Origin: JAKPAM01 sp047605425
Lineage (GTDB): Bacteria > Pseudomonadota > Gammaproteobacteria > Burkholderiales > Burkholderiaceae_E
DNA length: 19,475 nt
Assembly (NCBI GenBank): GCA_047605425.1
Contig: JASGFT010000093.1
Location: 1 to 19,475 of the forward strand
Direction: 5' to 3'
The position numbers and the translations under genes were made by a program. The notes below the pieces were generated by a model. That model had not been told where the DNA came from and searched no databases. It saw only the letters and a list, made by a program, of their open reading frames with translations. Numbering within the stretch: position 1 is the stretch's first letter; each line of letters starts with the position of its first letter. This document shows, piece after piece, positions 7,217 to 15,106 of this stretch.

Positions 7217-8057
7217 GCGGCCGCCGCGCCGCCGCGCCCGCCGCTTCGGGCGCGATCGCGGCGTGATCGGCGCCGGCGGCGGGCCGGTCGCCGGCGCGCC
7301 GGGCTTGACCCCGCTGGCCGATGCGCGACAGCGCCTGCTCGAGCGAGCGGGCATCGTAGTCGACGCGCGCCATCCCGAAACTGACGGCCACCGGCACGGT
7401 GGCGCCGCGATGATCGACGTGTTGCAGCACGTCGACCGCGCGCTGCAGCCGCGCGAGCGCGATCTCGGCCAGGTTCGGGTGCGACGCTTGCAGCAGGCCG
7501 ACGAACTCGTCATCGCCGTGCCGCGCGAACAGGTCGTGCGCGCGCAACTGCTGCAGGCAGGCGCCGCTGATCGCGCGCAGCACGTCGTCGGCGAACGCGC
7601 GGCCGTGGCGGTCGGCCAGCTCGTCGAAGCGCTCGACGCGGATCAGCACGACGCATAGCTCGGGCGCGCCGGCCTGCGCGCCGACCCGGTCGATCGCTTC
7701 CTGCGCGCGCCGCATGAAGTAGCGCCGGTTCATCGTCTGCGTGGCGGCGTCGTGCGTGGTCATCGCCAGCAGCTCGCTGCGCGTCGCGGTCAGGTCGCGC
7801 AACAGCCGGTGCGTCATCCAGCCCAGCGGCGCGCCGATCGCGCCGCCGGCCAGGGCCGCGGCCGCGCTGGTCCCGAGGATCGGACCGTCCGCCGCGAGCC
7901 CCGTCGCCAGCAGCGCGGCCAGCGCGCCGGCGCCGCCCATCGCCAGCGCCGACAGGCCGATCGTCGCGTGCGCGCTCGAGCAGGATTGGAACCAGTGACC
8001 GAGTCGGAACAGCCAGACGGGCGGAGTGGGATGGGGCGTCATCGTCGTGCTCGGCAT
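7191..8057 (-). CDS. Membrane-anchored GGDEF-domain protein with a variant GDDEF signature
   Basis: The protein has 288 residues from the ATG at 8057; an in-frame ATG at 8042 (283 residues) is equally possible, as neither has a clear ribosome-binding site. Two hydrophobic segments near residues 28-52 and 57-80 suggest a short membrane anchor without a recognisable sensor domain. The GGDEF domain begins near THDAATQTMNRRYF, where the usual D-x-L-T-x-L-x-N-R-R is weakened. The signature is RHGDDEF (G181-D182-D183-E184-F185), so the second glycine is aspartate. An RxxD inhibitory site is intact at 172-175 (RAHD). Known family role: making c-di-GMP. With the altered signature it may be a weak cyclase, a c-di-GMP receptor or inactive. 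The Ala/Arg-rich tail overlaps the yggT 3' end by 26 bases. It is divergent from the RND operon. Confidence 0.85.
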   Translation of the reverse strand: MPSTTMTPHPTPPVWLFRLGHWFQSCSSAHATIGLSALAMGGAGALAALLATGLAADGPILGTSAAAALAGGAIGAPLGWMTHRLLRDLTATRSELLAMTTHDAATQTMNRRYFMRRAQEAIDRVGAQAGAPELCVVLIRVERFDELADRHGRAFADDVLRAISGACLQQLRAHDLFARHGDDEFVGLLQASHPNLAEIALARLQRAVDVLQHVDHRGATVPVAVSFGMARVDYDARSLEQALSRIGQRGQARRAGDRPAAGADHAAIAPEAAGAAARRPLRSHKAPA

Positions 8058-8230
8058 TCGGCGCCGGGAGGGCGCAACGTTGTTCGTCGATTCTCGGAGC
8101 CGATCGCGACCTCGCGACGCCTGGTCCGACGATCGGTGCCGGTTCGGGACGGGCGGCCGCGGCAACGTGCGAAACAACGCTAAATACGCATCGGATGCGA
8201 GTTGGAAAGCGCTTATGGCCGTCGGTTCGA

Positions 8231-8259
8231 TTGACATCGCCGAACCTTCCCGATACGTT
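8231..8259 (+). promoter_or_regulatory. Sigma70 promoter for the RND efflux operon
   Basis: A perfect -35 TTGACA (8231-8236) with a 17-base spacer and TACGTT (8254-8259) as -10 predicts transcription from about 8266 towards the membrane-fusion gene, giving a leader of about 145 bases. On the opposite strand, for the GGDEF gene, only a weak pair (TTTCCA at 8208-8203, TATTTA at 8186-8181) was found. Confidence 0.65.
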
Positions 8260-8261
8260 GC

Positions 8262-8275
8262 TGACCAATCGGTCA
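8262..8275. promoter_or_regulatory. TetR-type operator candidate overlapping the RND operon start site
   Basis: TGACCAATCGGTCA is a 14-base palindrome with six of seven base pairs symmetric, and has the TGACC-N4-GGTCA form seen in operators of many TetR-family efflux repressors. It starts two bases after the -10 element and covers the predicted transcription start, an ideal place to block RNA polymerase. No TetR-family gene is present in this window, so the regulator would have to be encoded elsewhere. Confidence 0.5.
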
Positions 8276-8408
8276 TTTCCTGCCACGCCAGCCCGCGCAC
8301 TCCGCGCCGAAGGCCCTCCTCCATGCCCGCCGTCTGCTCGCCGCTCGCCCGATGACACGCATCGATCGCTTTGCTCGGGTGATTCGTCGCCGATCCGAGC
8401 TCTCCGTC

Positions 8409-9533
8409 ATGTCCTCGCCGACGGTTCGCGCCAGGGGCGCTATCGCGTCGCGCGCCGCCGCCGTGCTCGCGCTGGTCGCGTCGCTCGGCGCCTGCGAGCG
8501 GCCGCCGCCGGTGACGGCCGAGCCGGTCCGGCCGGTGCGCACGATGACCGTCGTCGCCCAGGCCGCGCGGACCGACACCGCTTACCCGGCCGAGATCCGG
8601 CCGCGCATCGAATCGCGGCTCGGCTTCCGCGTGCCCGGCAAGATCATCGAGCGCTACGTCGATGCCGGCGCGCGGGTCAAGGTCGGGCAGCCGCTGGCGC
8701 GCCTCGATCCGCGCGACCTGAGCCTGTCGGCGTCTGCCGCCAAGGCGCAGGTCGCGCAGGCCCAGGCCAACTTCGAGCTGGCGCAGGTGGCGCTGACGCG
8801 CACGCAGGCGCTGGCCTCGCAGAACTTCGTCAGCGGCGCGCAGGTCGACCAGGCGCAGACGCAGCTCAAGGCCGCGCGCGCGCAACTGGACGCGGCGATC
8901 GCGCAGGCGAGCACGCAGGTCAACCAGGCCGGCTACGCGACGCTGGTCGCCGATCGAGCCGGCGTCGTGACCGCGATCGAGGCCGAGGTCGGCCAGGTCG
9001 TCGCCGTCGGCTCGCCGGTCGTGCGGGTGGCCGTCGGGCAGGACAAGGACGTCGTGTTCTCGCTGCCCGAGCAGGAGGGGCGCGTGCTGCAGCCGGGCGA
9101 GCCGATCGAGGTGCGCCTGTGGTCGGCGCCCGACCTGCGGCTCAAGGCGGTCGTGCGCGACGTCGCGCCGCTGGCCGATCCGTCGACGCGCACTTATCCG
9201 ATCAAGGCCGCGCTCGAGGACCCGGGCAACGTCGCCTCGCTGGGGCTCACCGCCAGCGCGCACCTGATCGGCCGGCACGGCGACGCGAGCCAGATCGTGC
9301 TGCCGCTGACCGCGGTCGTCGGCGACACGGCCACGCCGCGGCAGGCCTACGTATGGGTCGTCGAGGACGGCGTCGCGCAGCGGGTGCCGGTCGCCATCGG
9401 CGGGCCGGTCGGCGCGGGGCTGCGCATCGTCGACGGCCTGCGGCCCGGACAGGTCGTCATCACCGCCGGCGTGCACACGATCAAGCCGGGCCAGAAAGTC
9501 GTGCCGATGGCCGATTCCGCGTCCGCTCGCTGA
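8409..9533 (+). CDS. RND efflux periplasmic adaptor (membrane-fusion) lipoprotein
   Basis: A 374-residue HlyD/AcrA-family adaptor that links the inner-membrane pump to an outer-membrane channel. The N-terminus has Arg residues, a hydrophobic run AAAVLALVASLGAC and a lipobox ending in C29, so it should be a lipoprotein anchored in the inner membrane. Next come a split lipoyl domain (ESRLGFRVPGKIIERYVDAG with DRAGVVTAIEAEVGQVV), an Ala/Gln-rich alpha-hairpin coiled coil between about residues 110 and 180, a beta-barrel domain and a membrane-proximal domain (GLRPGQVVITAGVHTIKPGQ). The ATG at 8409 was preferred to 8352 because it gives a proper signal peptide; the upstream start would bury it behind charged residues. 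It is the first gene of an operon, 10 bases before the permease gene. Confidence 0.92.
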   Translation: MSSPTVRARGAIASRAAAVLALVASLGACERPPPVTAEPVRPVRTMTVVAQAARTDTAYPAEIRPRIESRLGFRVPGKIIERYVDAGARVKVGQPLARLDPRDLSLSASAAKAQVAQAQANFELAQVALTRTQALASQNFVSGAQVDQAQTQLKAARAQLDAAIAQASTQVNQAGYATLVADRAGVVTAIEAEVGQVVAVGSPVVRVAVGQDKDVVFSLPEQEGRVLQPGEPIEVRLWSAPDLRLKAVVRDVAPLADPSTRTYPIKAALEDPGNVASLGLTASAHLIGRHGDASQIVLPLTAVVGDTATPRQAYVWVVEDGVAQRVPVAIGGPVGAGLRIVDGLRPGQVVITAGVHTIKPGQKVVPMADSASAR

Positions 9534-9543
9534 CGGTCCGCCG

Positions 9544-12500
9544 ATGAACGCGAATCTGTCCGAGTGGGCGCTGAAGAATCAGCCGCTGGTCCGCTACCTG
9601 ATCGTCGTGCTGCTGGTCGCCGGGCTCGGCGCGTTCTTCGAGCTGGGCCAGGACGAGGATCCGCCGTTCACGTTCCGGGCGATGGTCGTGCGCGCGTTCT
9701 GGCCCGGCGCCAGCGCCGAGCAGATGGCCGAGCAGGTCGCCGACAAGATCGAGAAGAAACTGCAGGAGTCGCCGTACACGGACCGGATCCGCACGTACAC
9801 GAAGCCCGGCGAGATGCTGACGGTGCTCGAGCTCAAGGGCGAGTCGCCGCCGCGCGAGGTCGGCAACGTCTGGTACACGGTGCGCAAGAACATCGGCGAC
9901 ATCCGCGGCACATTGCCGAGCGGCGTCGTCGGGCCGTTCTTCAACGATGACTTCGGCGACGTCTACGGCGTGCTGTTCGCGTTCACGTCCGACGGCTTCT
10001 CGTACGCCGAGCTCAAGGACCACGTCGAGCGGGTCCGGCAGGACCTGCTCAGGGTTCGCGACGTCGCCAAGATCGAGCTGTTCGGCGTGCAGGACGAAAA
10101 GGTCTACATCGACGTCAGCCATCGTCGGCTCGCGCAGATGGGGCTGGACATCAACAGCGTCATCGCCAGCATCAACGCGCAGAACGACGTGTCGGCCGCC
10201 GGCGTGCTGACGACCGACGCCGACAACGTGCAGGTGCGCGTGACCGGCCAGTTCGACCGCGTCGAGGATCTCGCGCAGTTGCCGATCCGCGCCGGCTCGC
10301 CGGCCAATCCGGTGACGCTGCGGCTCGGCGACGTGGCCTCGGTCAGCCGCGCCTACGTCGATCCGCCGACGTTCAAGATCCGCGAGAACGGCAGCGAGGT
10401 CATCGTGCTCGGCGTCTCGATGGCCAAGGGCGGCGACATCATCCGGCTCGGCCGGAACCTGGCGGACGCCGAGCAGCGGATCCTGGCGGCGCTGCCGGTC
10501 GGCATCACGATGCAGAAGATCCAGGACCAGCCGCGCGCGGTCGCCTCGTCGGTCAACGAGTTCATCAAGGTGCTGATCGAGGCGCTGGTCATCGTGCTGG
10601 CGGTCAGCTTCGTGACGCTGGGCCTGCACAAGCGCGCCGGCGGCATCGGTTTCGTCATCGACGTGCGGCCCGGGCTCGTGGTGGCGCTGACGATTCCGCT
10701 GGTGCTGGCGATGACGATGCTGGTCATGTACCTGACCAACACCAACCTGCACAAGATCTCGCTGGGCGCGCTGATCATCGCGCTGGGCCTGCTGGTCGAC
10801 GACGCGATCATCGCCGTCGAGATGATGGTGCGCAAGATGGAGGAAGGGCTGGATCGCTTCGACGCGGCGATCTTCGCGTTCAAGGTGACGGCGATGCCGA
10901 TGCTGACCGGCACGCTGATCACCGCGGTCGGGTTCATGCCGATCGCGATCGCCAAGTCGGTGGCCGGCGAGTACACGTTCACGATCTTCTCGGTGACGAC
11001 GATGGCGCTGCTGCTGTCGTGGATCGCCGCCGTGATCTTCACGCCGTACATCGGCTTCATCTTGCTGCGGCGGCCGGCGCACGCGGGGCGCGCCGGCGCG
11101 GCGGACGACGCCTCGGGCAACGCCTCGGATGGCGCCTCGGATAGCGCGCCCGGCACGCCCGGCCTCGCCGACGGGGCCGCGCGGCACGGGTCTCACGGCG
11201 CCGTCCACGACGCTTATGACACGCCGACCTACCGTCGGCTGCGCGCCGTCATCGAATGGTGCGTTCGCCACCGCTGGACGACGATCGCCGCGACGCTGCT
11301 GGCCTTCGCCGGCGGCCTGGCCGGCATGGCCACCGTCGAGCAGCAGTTCTTTCCCGATTCGTCGCGGCTAGAGCTGCTGGTCGACCTGTGGACGCCCGAG
11401 GGATCGAGCTTCGGCAATACCGAGCGCGAGGCGATCGCCGTCGAGAAATGGGTGCGCGCGCAGCCCGAGGTCGACAGCGTCACCACCTACGTCGGCAGCG
11501 GCGCGCCGCGCTTCTACCTGCCGATGGACCAGATCTTCCCGCAGACCAACGTCGCGCAGATGGTGATCTCGACGCGCGACCTGCACCAGCGCGACGCGCT
11601 GCGGCTGCGGCTGCTGGCGCTGTTCGACGAGGACTTTCCGGGCGTGCGCGGCCGCGTCAAGCTGCTGCCGAACGGGCCGCCGGTGCCTTACCCGGTGCAG
11701 TTCCGGATCGCCGGGCCGGACATCACGACGGTGCGGCGGATCGCCGACGAGGTCAAGACGATCGTCGCCGCCAATCCGAACACGCGCTCGGTCAACGACA
11801 ACTGGAACGAATCGATCCGCGCCGTGCGCTTGCAGATCGACCAGGACAAGGCGCGCGCGCTGGGCGTGACCAGCCGCTCGCTGGCGCAGGCGACCGCGGT
11901 GCTGACGGCCGGCGTGCCGATCGGACAGTTCCGCGACGGCGACCGGCTGATCGACATCGTGCTGCGCAACCCGCCCGACGAGCGCGCGACGATCGAGGCG
12001 GCGTCGCAGGTCAACGTGTCGATCGGCAACGGCCGCAGCGTGCCGCTGTCGCAGATCGCGCGGCCGGTGCTGACCTTCGAGCCCGGCGTGATCTGGCGCG
12101 AGAACCGCGACTACGCGGTCACCGTCAACGCCGACGTCGTCGACGGCATCCAGGGGCCGACCGTCACGTTCCAGATCGATCCGAAGCTGGCCGAGCTGCG
12201 CGCCAAGCTGCCGCCCGGCTTCGCGATCGTCGTGGCCGGCGCGCAGGAGGAGTCGAGCAAGGGCCAGGACTCGATCGCCGCCGGCATGCCGTTGATGCTG
12301 TTCGTCACGTTCACGCTGCTGATGCTGCAGCTCAAGAGCTTCTCGCGCTCGCTGCTCGTGTTCCTGACCGGTCCGTTCGGCCTGATCGGCGCGGCGCTGG
12401 CGCTGCACGTGCTGCAACGGCCATTCGGTTTCGTCGCGCTGCTGGGGCTGATCGCGCTGATCGGCATGATCCAGCGCAACTCGGTGATCCTGATCGACCA

Positions 12501-12756
12501 GATCGAGCAGGACATCGCCGAAGGCCATCCGGTGTGGACGGCGATCGTCGATGCGACGGTGCGCCGCGCGCGGCCGATCGTGCTGACGGCCGCCGCGGCG
12601 ATCCTGGCGATGATCCCGCTGAGCCGCAGCGTGTTCTGGGGGCCGATGGCGGTCGCGATCATGGGCGGACTGATCGTCGCCACGCTGCTGACCTTGCTGA
12701 GCCTGCCGGCGATGTACGCGGCGTGGTTCCGCGTGCGGGAACCCGAGCGTACTTGA
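9544..12756 (+). CDS. RND-family multidrug efflux permease (HAE1 type)
   Basis: Inner-membrane proton/drug antiporter of 1070 residues that pumps hydrophobic compounds out with the upstream adaptor. It has the usual 12-helix plan with two large periplasmic loops (about residues 33-340 and 605-880). The proton-relay aspartates of helix 4 are D419-D420 (GLLVDDAIIAVEMM). On helix 10, R978 in MIQRNSVILIDQIEQ stands where AcrB has K940. The opening (QDEDPPFTFRAMVV) resembles, from memory, the TriC branch rather than AcrB, so I do not assign a gene name. The cytoplasmic linker between helices 6 and 7 carries about 45 extra Gly/Ala/Asp/Ser-rich residues. No outer-membrane channel gene follows, so a shared TolC-type protein is likely. 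It starts 10 bases after the adaptor stop, with only a weak ribosome-binding site. Confidence 0.93.
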   Translation: MNANLSEWALKNQPLVRYLIVVLLVAGLGAFFELGQDEDPPFTFRAMVVRAFWPGASAEQMAEQVADKIEKKLQESPYTDRIRTYTKPGEMLTVLELKGESPPREVGNVWYTVRKNIGDIRGTLPSGVVGPFFNDDFGDVYGVLFAFTSDGFSYAELKDHVERVRQDLLRVRDVAKIELFGVQDEKVYIDVSHRRLAQMGLDINSVIASINAQNDVSAAGVLTTDADNVQVRVTGQFDRVEDLAQLPIRAGSPANPVTLRLGDVASVSRAYVDPPTFKIRENGSEVIVLGVSMAKGGDIIRLGRNLADAEQRILAALPVGITMQKIQDQPRAVASSVNEFIKVLIEALVIVLAVSFVTLGLHKRAGGIGFVIDVRPGLVVALTIPLVLAMTMLVMYLTNTNLHKISLGALIIALGLLVDDAIIAVEMMVRKMEEGLDRFDAAIFAFKVTAMPMLTGTLITAVGFMPIAIAKSVAGEYTFTIFSVTTMALLLSWIAAVIFTPYIGFILLRRPAHAGRAGAADDASGNASDGASDSAPGTPGLADGAARHGSHGAVHDAYDTPTYRRLRAVIEWCVRHRWTTIAATLLAFAGGLAGMATVEQQFFPDSSRLELLVDLWTPEGSSFGNTEREAIAVEKWVRAQPEVDSVTTYVGSGAPRFYLPMDQIFPQTNVAQMVISTRDLHQRDALRLRLLALFDEDFPGVRGRVKLLPNGPPVPYPVQFRIAGPDITTVRRIADEVKTIVAANPNTRSVNDNWNESIRAVRLQIDQDKARALGVTSRSLAQATAVLTAGVPIGQFRDGDRLIDIVLRNPPDERATIEAASQVNVSIGNGRSVPLSQIARPVLTFEPGVIWRENRDYAVTVNADVVDGIQGPTVTFQIDPKLAELRAKLPPGFAIVVAGAQEESSKGQDSIAAGMPLMLFVTFTLLMLQLKSFSRSLLVFLTGPFGLIGAALALHVLQRPFGFVALLGLIALIGMIQRNSVILIDQIEQDIAEGHPVWTAIVDATVRRARPIVLTAAAAILAMIPLSRSVFWGPMAVAIMGGLIVATLLTLLSLPAMYAAWFRVREPERT

Positions 12757-12777
12757 GTAGCTGTTTTGCTACGTTTT
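12757..12777 (+). terminator. Weak terminator-like hairpin after the RND permease
   Basis: GTAGC (12757-12761) pairs with GCTAC (12768-12772) around the loop TGTTTT, followed by GTTTT. It directly follows the stop codon. The stem is short and AT-containing for this genome, so termination would be inefficient at best. Confidence 0.35.
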
Positions 12778-12802
12778 GGCCGATCGAGAAGTCCGATAGC
12801 GA

Positions 12803-12844
12803 CATTTTGACGAGGCTGGCGTGGCTCGTTAGCGCGCGAGCGAC
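12803..12844 (+). repeat. Diverged direct repeat, left copy (partner at 15311-15352)
   Basis: This 42-base stretch, beginning CATTTTGACGA, matches 15311-15352 in the same orientation at 38 of 42 positions, and weaker similarity runs on for some 20 bases (ACCGC in both). The partner lies next to IS21-like terminal repeats, so this copy may be a scar of the same kind of element. The surrounding gap (12778-12999) otherwise shows no gene; it includes a GACC-N6-GGTC inverted repeat near 12928. Confidence 0.7.
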
Positions 12845-12999
12845 GATGCGCTCGGCGCCACCGCGGGCTCTTCCTGCAGCAGCGAAATAGCTCCGGCCGC
12901 TTGCTGAGCCGCTTTCGCTGTAGTGAAGACCCTGGAAGGTCGTTGTCAATAAAATCAATCGCTTGGGGTCAATCACGGCCCCGAGTTGAGAAAGTCGGG

Positions 13000-13226
13000 C
13001 TAGAGCAAGCCGAACAGTGAGGCCTTGATGACAGCGGCAGTGCGGTTCGTCGCGTTCATCTTCGCGATGGACCTGCCGATGTGGAAATTGACCGTCCTGG
13101 TGGAGATCTCCAGGATCGACGCGATCTCGTCCGCGGTCTTGCCTCCGGCCGCCCAACGCAGCACGTCGGCTTCTCTCGTGGCCAGCGGGCGCCCGACGTC
13201 TGGAATGGCCTTCTCCGGATTGGAAT
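13000..13226 (-). pseudogene. 5'-truncated LuxR-type quorum-sensing regulator (HTH domain only)
   Basis: The last 60-70 residues are a clear LuxR/GerE helix-turn-helix: RPLATREADVLRWAAGGKTADEI, then STRTVNFHIGRSIAKMNATNRTAAVIKASLFGLL and a TAG stop. The TREADVLRWAAGGKT and RTVNFH words are those of acyl-homoserine-lactone responders such as CepR/SolR. The usual 160-residue autoinducer-binding domain is missing. Upstream, the frame runs antisense-free into nudK on the same strand in a different frame, where it is not LuxR-like. No in-frame ATG with a ribosome-binding site is visible in the homologous part. I therefore call it a remnant cut at its 5' side next to the nudK stop codon. A small stand-alone HTH protein from a GTG start is possible but unlikely. 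No luxI is nearby. Confidence 0.8.
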
Positions 13227-13847
13227 CTAGGCGGTCGCCAGGGCTCTCAGGCCGCGGAGTGCGGCCATTTGCAGAAGCATGATCGTCTTCCCGTCCTGAA
13301 TCTCGCCGGTCCGGATCATCTCGAGTGCCTCCTCCAGGCGCAGTTCGAGCACTTCGATGTCCTCTCCCTCTCTCGCATCGCCGCCGCCCTCCGAAGTCCG
13401 ATCGAAGGGCTCGTATTCGGCAACGAAGAAGTAGAGCCGCTCGGTGACGGATCCCGGGCTCATGTAGGCCTCCATGACCTTCCTGGGGCGCCTCACCCTG
13501 AACCCGGTTTCTTCTTCTACCTCGCGCTGAATGCAATCCTCCGGCGCTTGTCCGTCCAGGAGGCCGGCACACGCCTCGATCAGCATTCCCGTCGCGCAAC
13601 CGTTGACGAAGGCCGGGAATCTGAACTGCCGCGTCAGCACCACCGTCTCGCGGTCGGCGTTGTAGAGCAGCAGCGTCGCCCCGTTCCCGCGGTCGTAGGT
13701 TTCACGCGACTGCTCCTGCCATGCGCCGTCCCGTCGCCGGATCGCAAATGCCGTCTTCTTCAGCACGTACCAATCGTCGGATAGGGTGCGCACGTTAATG
13801 ATGCGCACTTCTGGCACGTACTCGCCGGGCTGTTCCGCTATTTGCAT
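13227..13847 (-). CDS. nudK: NudK-like Nudix hydrolase (GDP-mannose pyrophosphatase type)
   Basis: Nudix-family pyrophosphatase of 206 residues. The NudK family hydrolyses GDP-mannose (and related nucleotide sugars) to GMP and mannose-1-phosphate. It resembles E. coli NudK along its length: YDRGNGATLLLYN, VVLTRQFRFPAFVNG, IEACAGLLDG, a Nudix box at about 94-116 with the metal-binding core REVEEETGF, then AYMSPGSVTE and the C-terminal EDIEVLEL plus LEMIRTGEIQDGKT. The ATG at 13847 was chosen: a longer form from 13910 would begin inside the predicted -35 element and adds residues unlike the family. GAGAG lies upstream of the chosen start. It is less GC-rich than the flanking core genes, its 3' end abuts a LuxR fragment, and it sits in a segment with mobile-element scars, suggesting acquisition. 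Confidence 0.88.
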   Translation of the reverse strand: MQIAEQPGEYVPEVRIINVRTLSDDWYVLKKTAFAIRRRDGAWQEQSRETYDRGNGATLLLYNADRETVVLTRQFRFPAFVNGCATGMLIEACAGLLDGQAPEDCIQREVEEETGFRVRRPRKVMEAYMSPGSVTERLYFFVAEYEPFDRTSEGGGDAREGEDIEVLELRLEEALEMIRTGEIQDGKTIMLLQMAALRGLRALATA

Positions 13848-13881
13848 AAAAACTCTCGTCAAACGTGAAGAATGTGGCATA

Positions 13882-13910
13882 ACTATGCAAAATACCGAAA
13901 AAACACGCAA
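13882..13910 (-). promoter_or_regulatory. Promoter of nudK with a palindrome over the -10 element
   Basis: Read on the - strand, TTGCGT (13910-13905), a 17-base spacer and CATAGT (13887-13882) form a promoter about 35 bases before the nudK ATG. The -10 element lies inside the perfect arms of GCATA-AC-TATGC (13877-13888), a small palindrome that could be an operator or chance in an AT-rich patch. Confidence 0.5.
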
Positions 13911-13934
13911 TAGCCTGAATGGGTGAACGCGCGC

Positions 13935-13969
13935 CGGGCCGATAGAGCCATCGCGTGCTGTTCGGCCCG
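13935..13969. repeat. 8-bp inverted repeat in the nudK-deoR gap
   Basis: CGGGCCGA (13935-13942) and TCGGCCCG (13962-13969) are exact reverse complements separated by 19 bases. They lie in the 419-base divergent gap 13911-14329, where I see no gene on either strand. It could be a regulator site (for instance for the neighbouring DeoR protein) or a hairpin. There is no U-tract. Confidence 0.4.
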
Positions 13970-14329
13970 CCTGAGCCGCATGCCGACGCTACGCCGGCGC
14001 GAAGGTGCGAGTGCCGGTACTCGGCCGTCACGTTGGATAGGGGGACTATGGAGTGAAAGCGCCCGTTGATCTGGACCGCGCGGACGCGCACCGCAGACCG
14101 CCGAGCGTCTGGCGAGCGCCTTGGAAATCTAACGAACTCGTCCGACGCTTGCGTCGAGCCGCTAGGTCCCTGGGCAATCGCGCGTTTGGTGCAAACTTCC
14201 TATGCCGGAACGGCGCGTAAGGGAGGTCGATGCGGCATCGATCCCGGCGACGTCCGCCGCCACGGCCCGCGATCCGATGCACGCTGGCGCCACACGCAGC
14301 GCGTCTCGAGGGCCGGACGCAGCACAACA

Positions 14330-15106
14330 ATGGCACAGAATGACACCATGTTAGCCGACCGGCGGAAGCAACTGATCCTGGAACGACTGCGGACCGATGG
14401 ACAAGTATCCGCCAGTGCGTTGAGTGCCGACCTGGGCGTCTCGGAAGACACGATTCGCCGCGACCTGCGCGATCTCGCGCGCGAGGGGCTGCTTCAGCGC
14501 GTGCACGGCGGAGCGCTGCCGGCATCGCCGGCGCTCGGAACCGTGTCCCAACGCGAGCGCGTGTCTCCAGGCGAAAAAGCGATCCTGGGCCGCGCGGGAG
14601 CGCGACTGATCGACAACGGTCAGGTCGTCTTCCTGGACGGCGGCACTACTACCCGGGAACTCGTCCGCGCGCTTCCCAACGGCCTGCGCGCGACGTTCGT
14701 GACTCACAGTCCGGAGATCGCATTGGAGCTCGCCCGACATCCGATGCTGGACATCATCCTGATTGGCGGTCAGTTGTTCCGGCATTCGATGGTTACGTTC
14801 GGTGCGAGCACGGTCGAGTCGATCAAGCACGTGCGCGCGGACCTGTTCTTCCTGGGCGTTACCGGTATCCACCCTAAAGAGGGCCTGAGCACGGGCGACT
14901 TCCAGGAGGCGGGGGTCAAGCGCGCATTCCACGCGTGCGCGGCGGAAACCATCGTGATGGCGTCGTCCGAGAAACTCGGAGCGGCGTCGACCTACCTCGT
15001 CGTGCCCAGTTCCGAGATCGCTCAGCTCATCGTCGTCCACGGCGTGCAGAGTGCCGTGCCGGAACAGTTCGCCTCGCTCGGGATCGACGTTACGTATGCG
15101 TCCTGA
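14330..15106 (+). CDS. DeoR-family transcriptional regulator
   Basis: A 258-residue sugar-type regulator. The N-terminal DeoR winged helix-turn-helix spans about residues 10-62 (RRKQLILERLRTDGQVSASA, VSEDTIRRDLRDLAREGLLQRVHGGAL). The C-terminal effector domain, related to sugar-phosphate isomerases, shows FLDGGTTTRELVRAL, ILIGGQLFRHSMVTFG, DLFFLGVTGIHPKEGLSTGD and ASSEKLGAAST. Members usually repress carbohydrate operons and respond to phosphorylated sugars. Start: the ATG at 14330 (MAQNDTM) or the in-frame ATG at 14348; neither has a strong ribosome-binding site. The open frame extends back to 14066 but that part has no family similarity. No sugar operon adjoins it. The PfkB kinase to the right is on the other strand, beyond mobile-element remnants, so a functional link is speculative. 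Confidence 0.9.
   Translation: MAQNDTMLADRRKQLILERLRTDGQVSASALSADLGVSEDTIRRDLRDLAREGLLQRVHGGALPASPALGTVSQRERVSPGEKAILGRAGARLIDNGQVVFLDGGTTTRELVRALPNGLRATFVTHSPEIALELARHPMLDIILIGGQLFRHSMVTFGASTVESIKHVRADLFFLGVTGIHPKEGLSTGDFQEAGVKRAFHACAAETIVMASSEKLGAASTYLVVPSSEIAQLIVVHGVQSAVPEQFASLGIDVTYAS

Noticed and set aside
9481..11271. A 596-residue - strand frame opposite the RND permease, and a similar one at 11368-12528
   Set aside because: Both are shadows of the permease codons, rich in His, Asp and Arg, without any recognisable domain.
13848..13910. Longer NudK from the ATG at 13910
   Set aside because: The extra residues are unlike the family and the region contains the likely promoter.
14066..14329. 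N-terminal extension of the DeoR-family frame
   Set aside because: No DeoR similarity; the HTH normally begins within the first ten or so residues, as it does from 14330.
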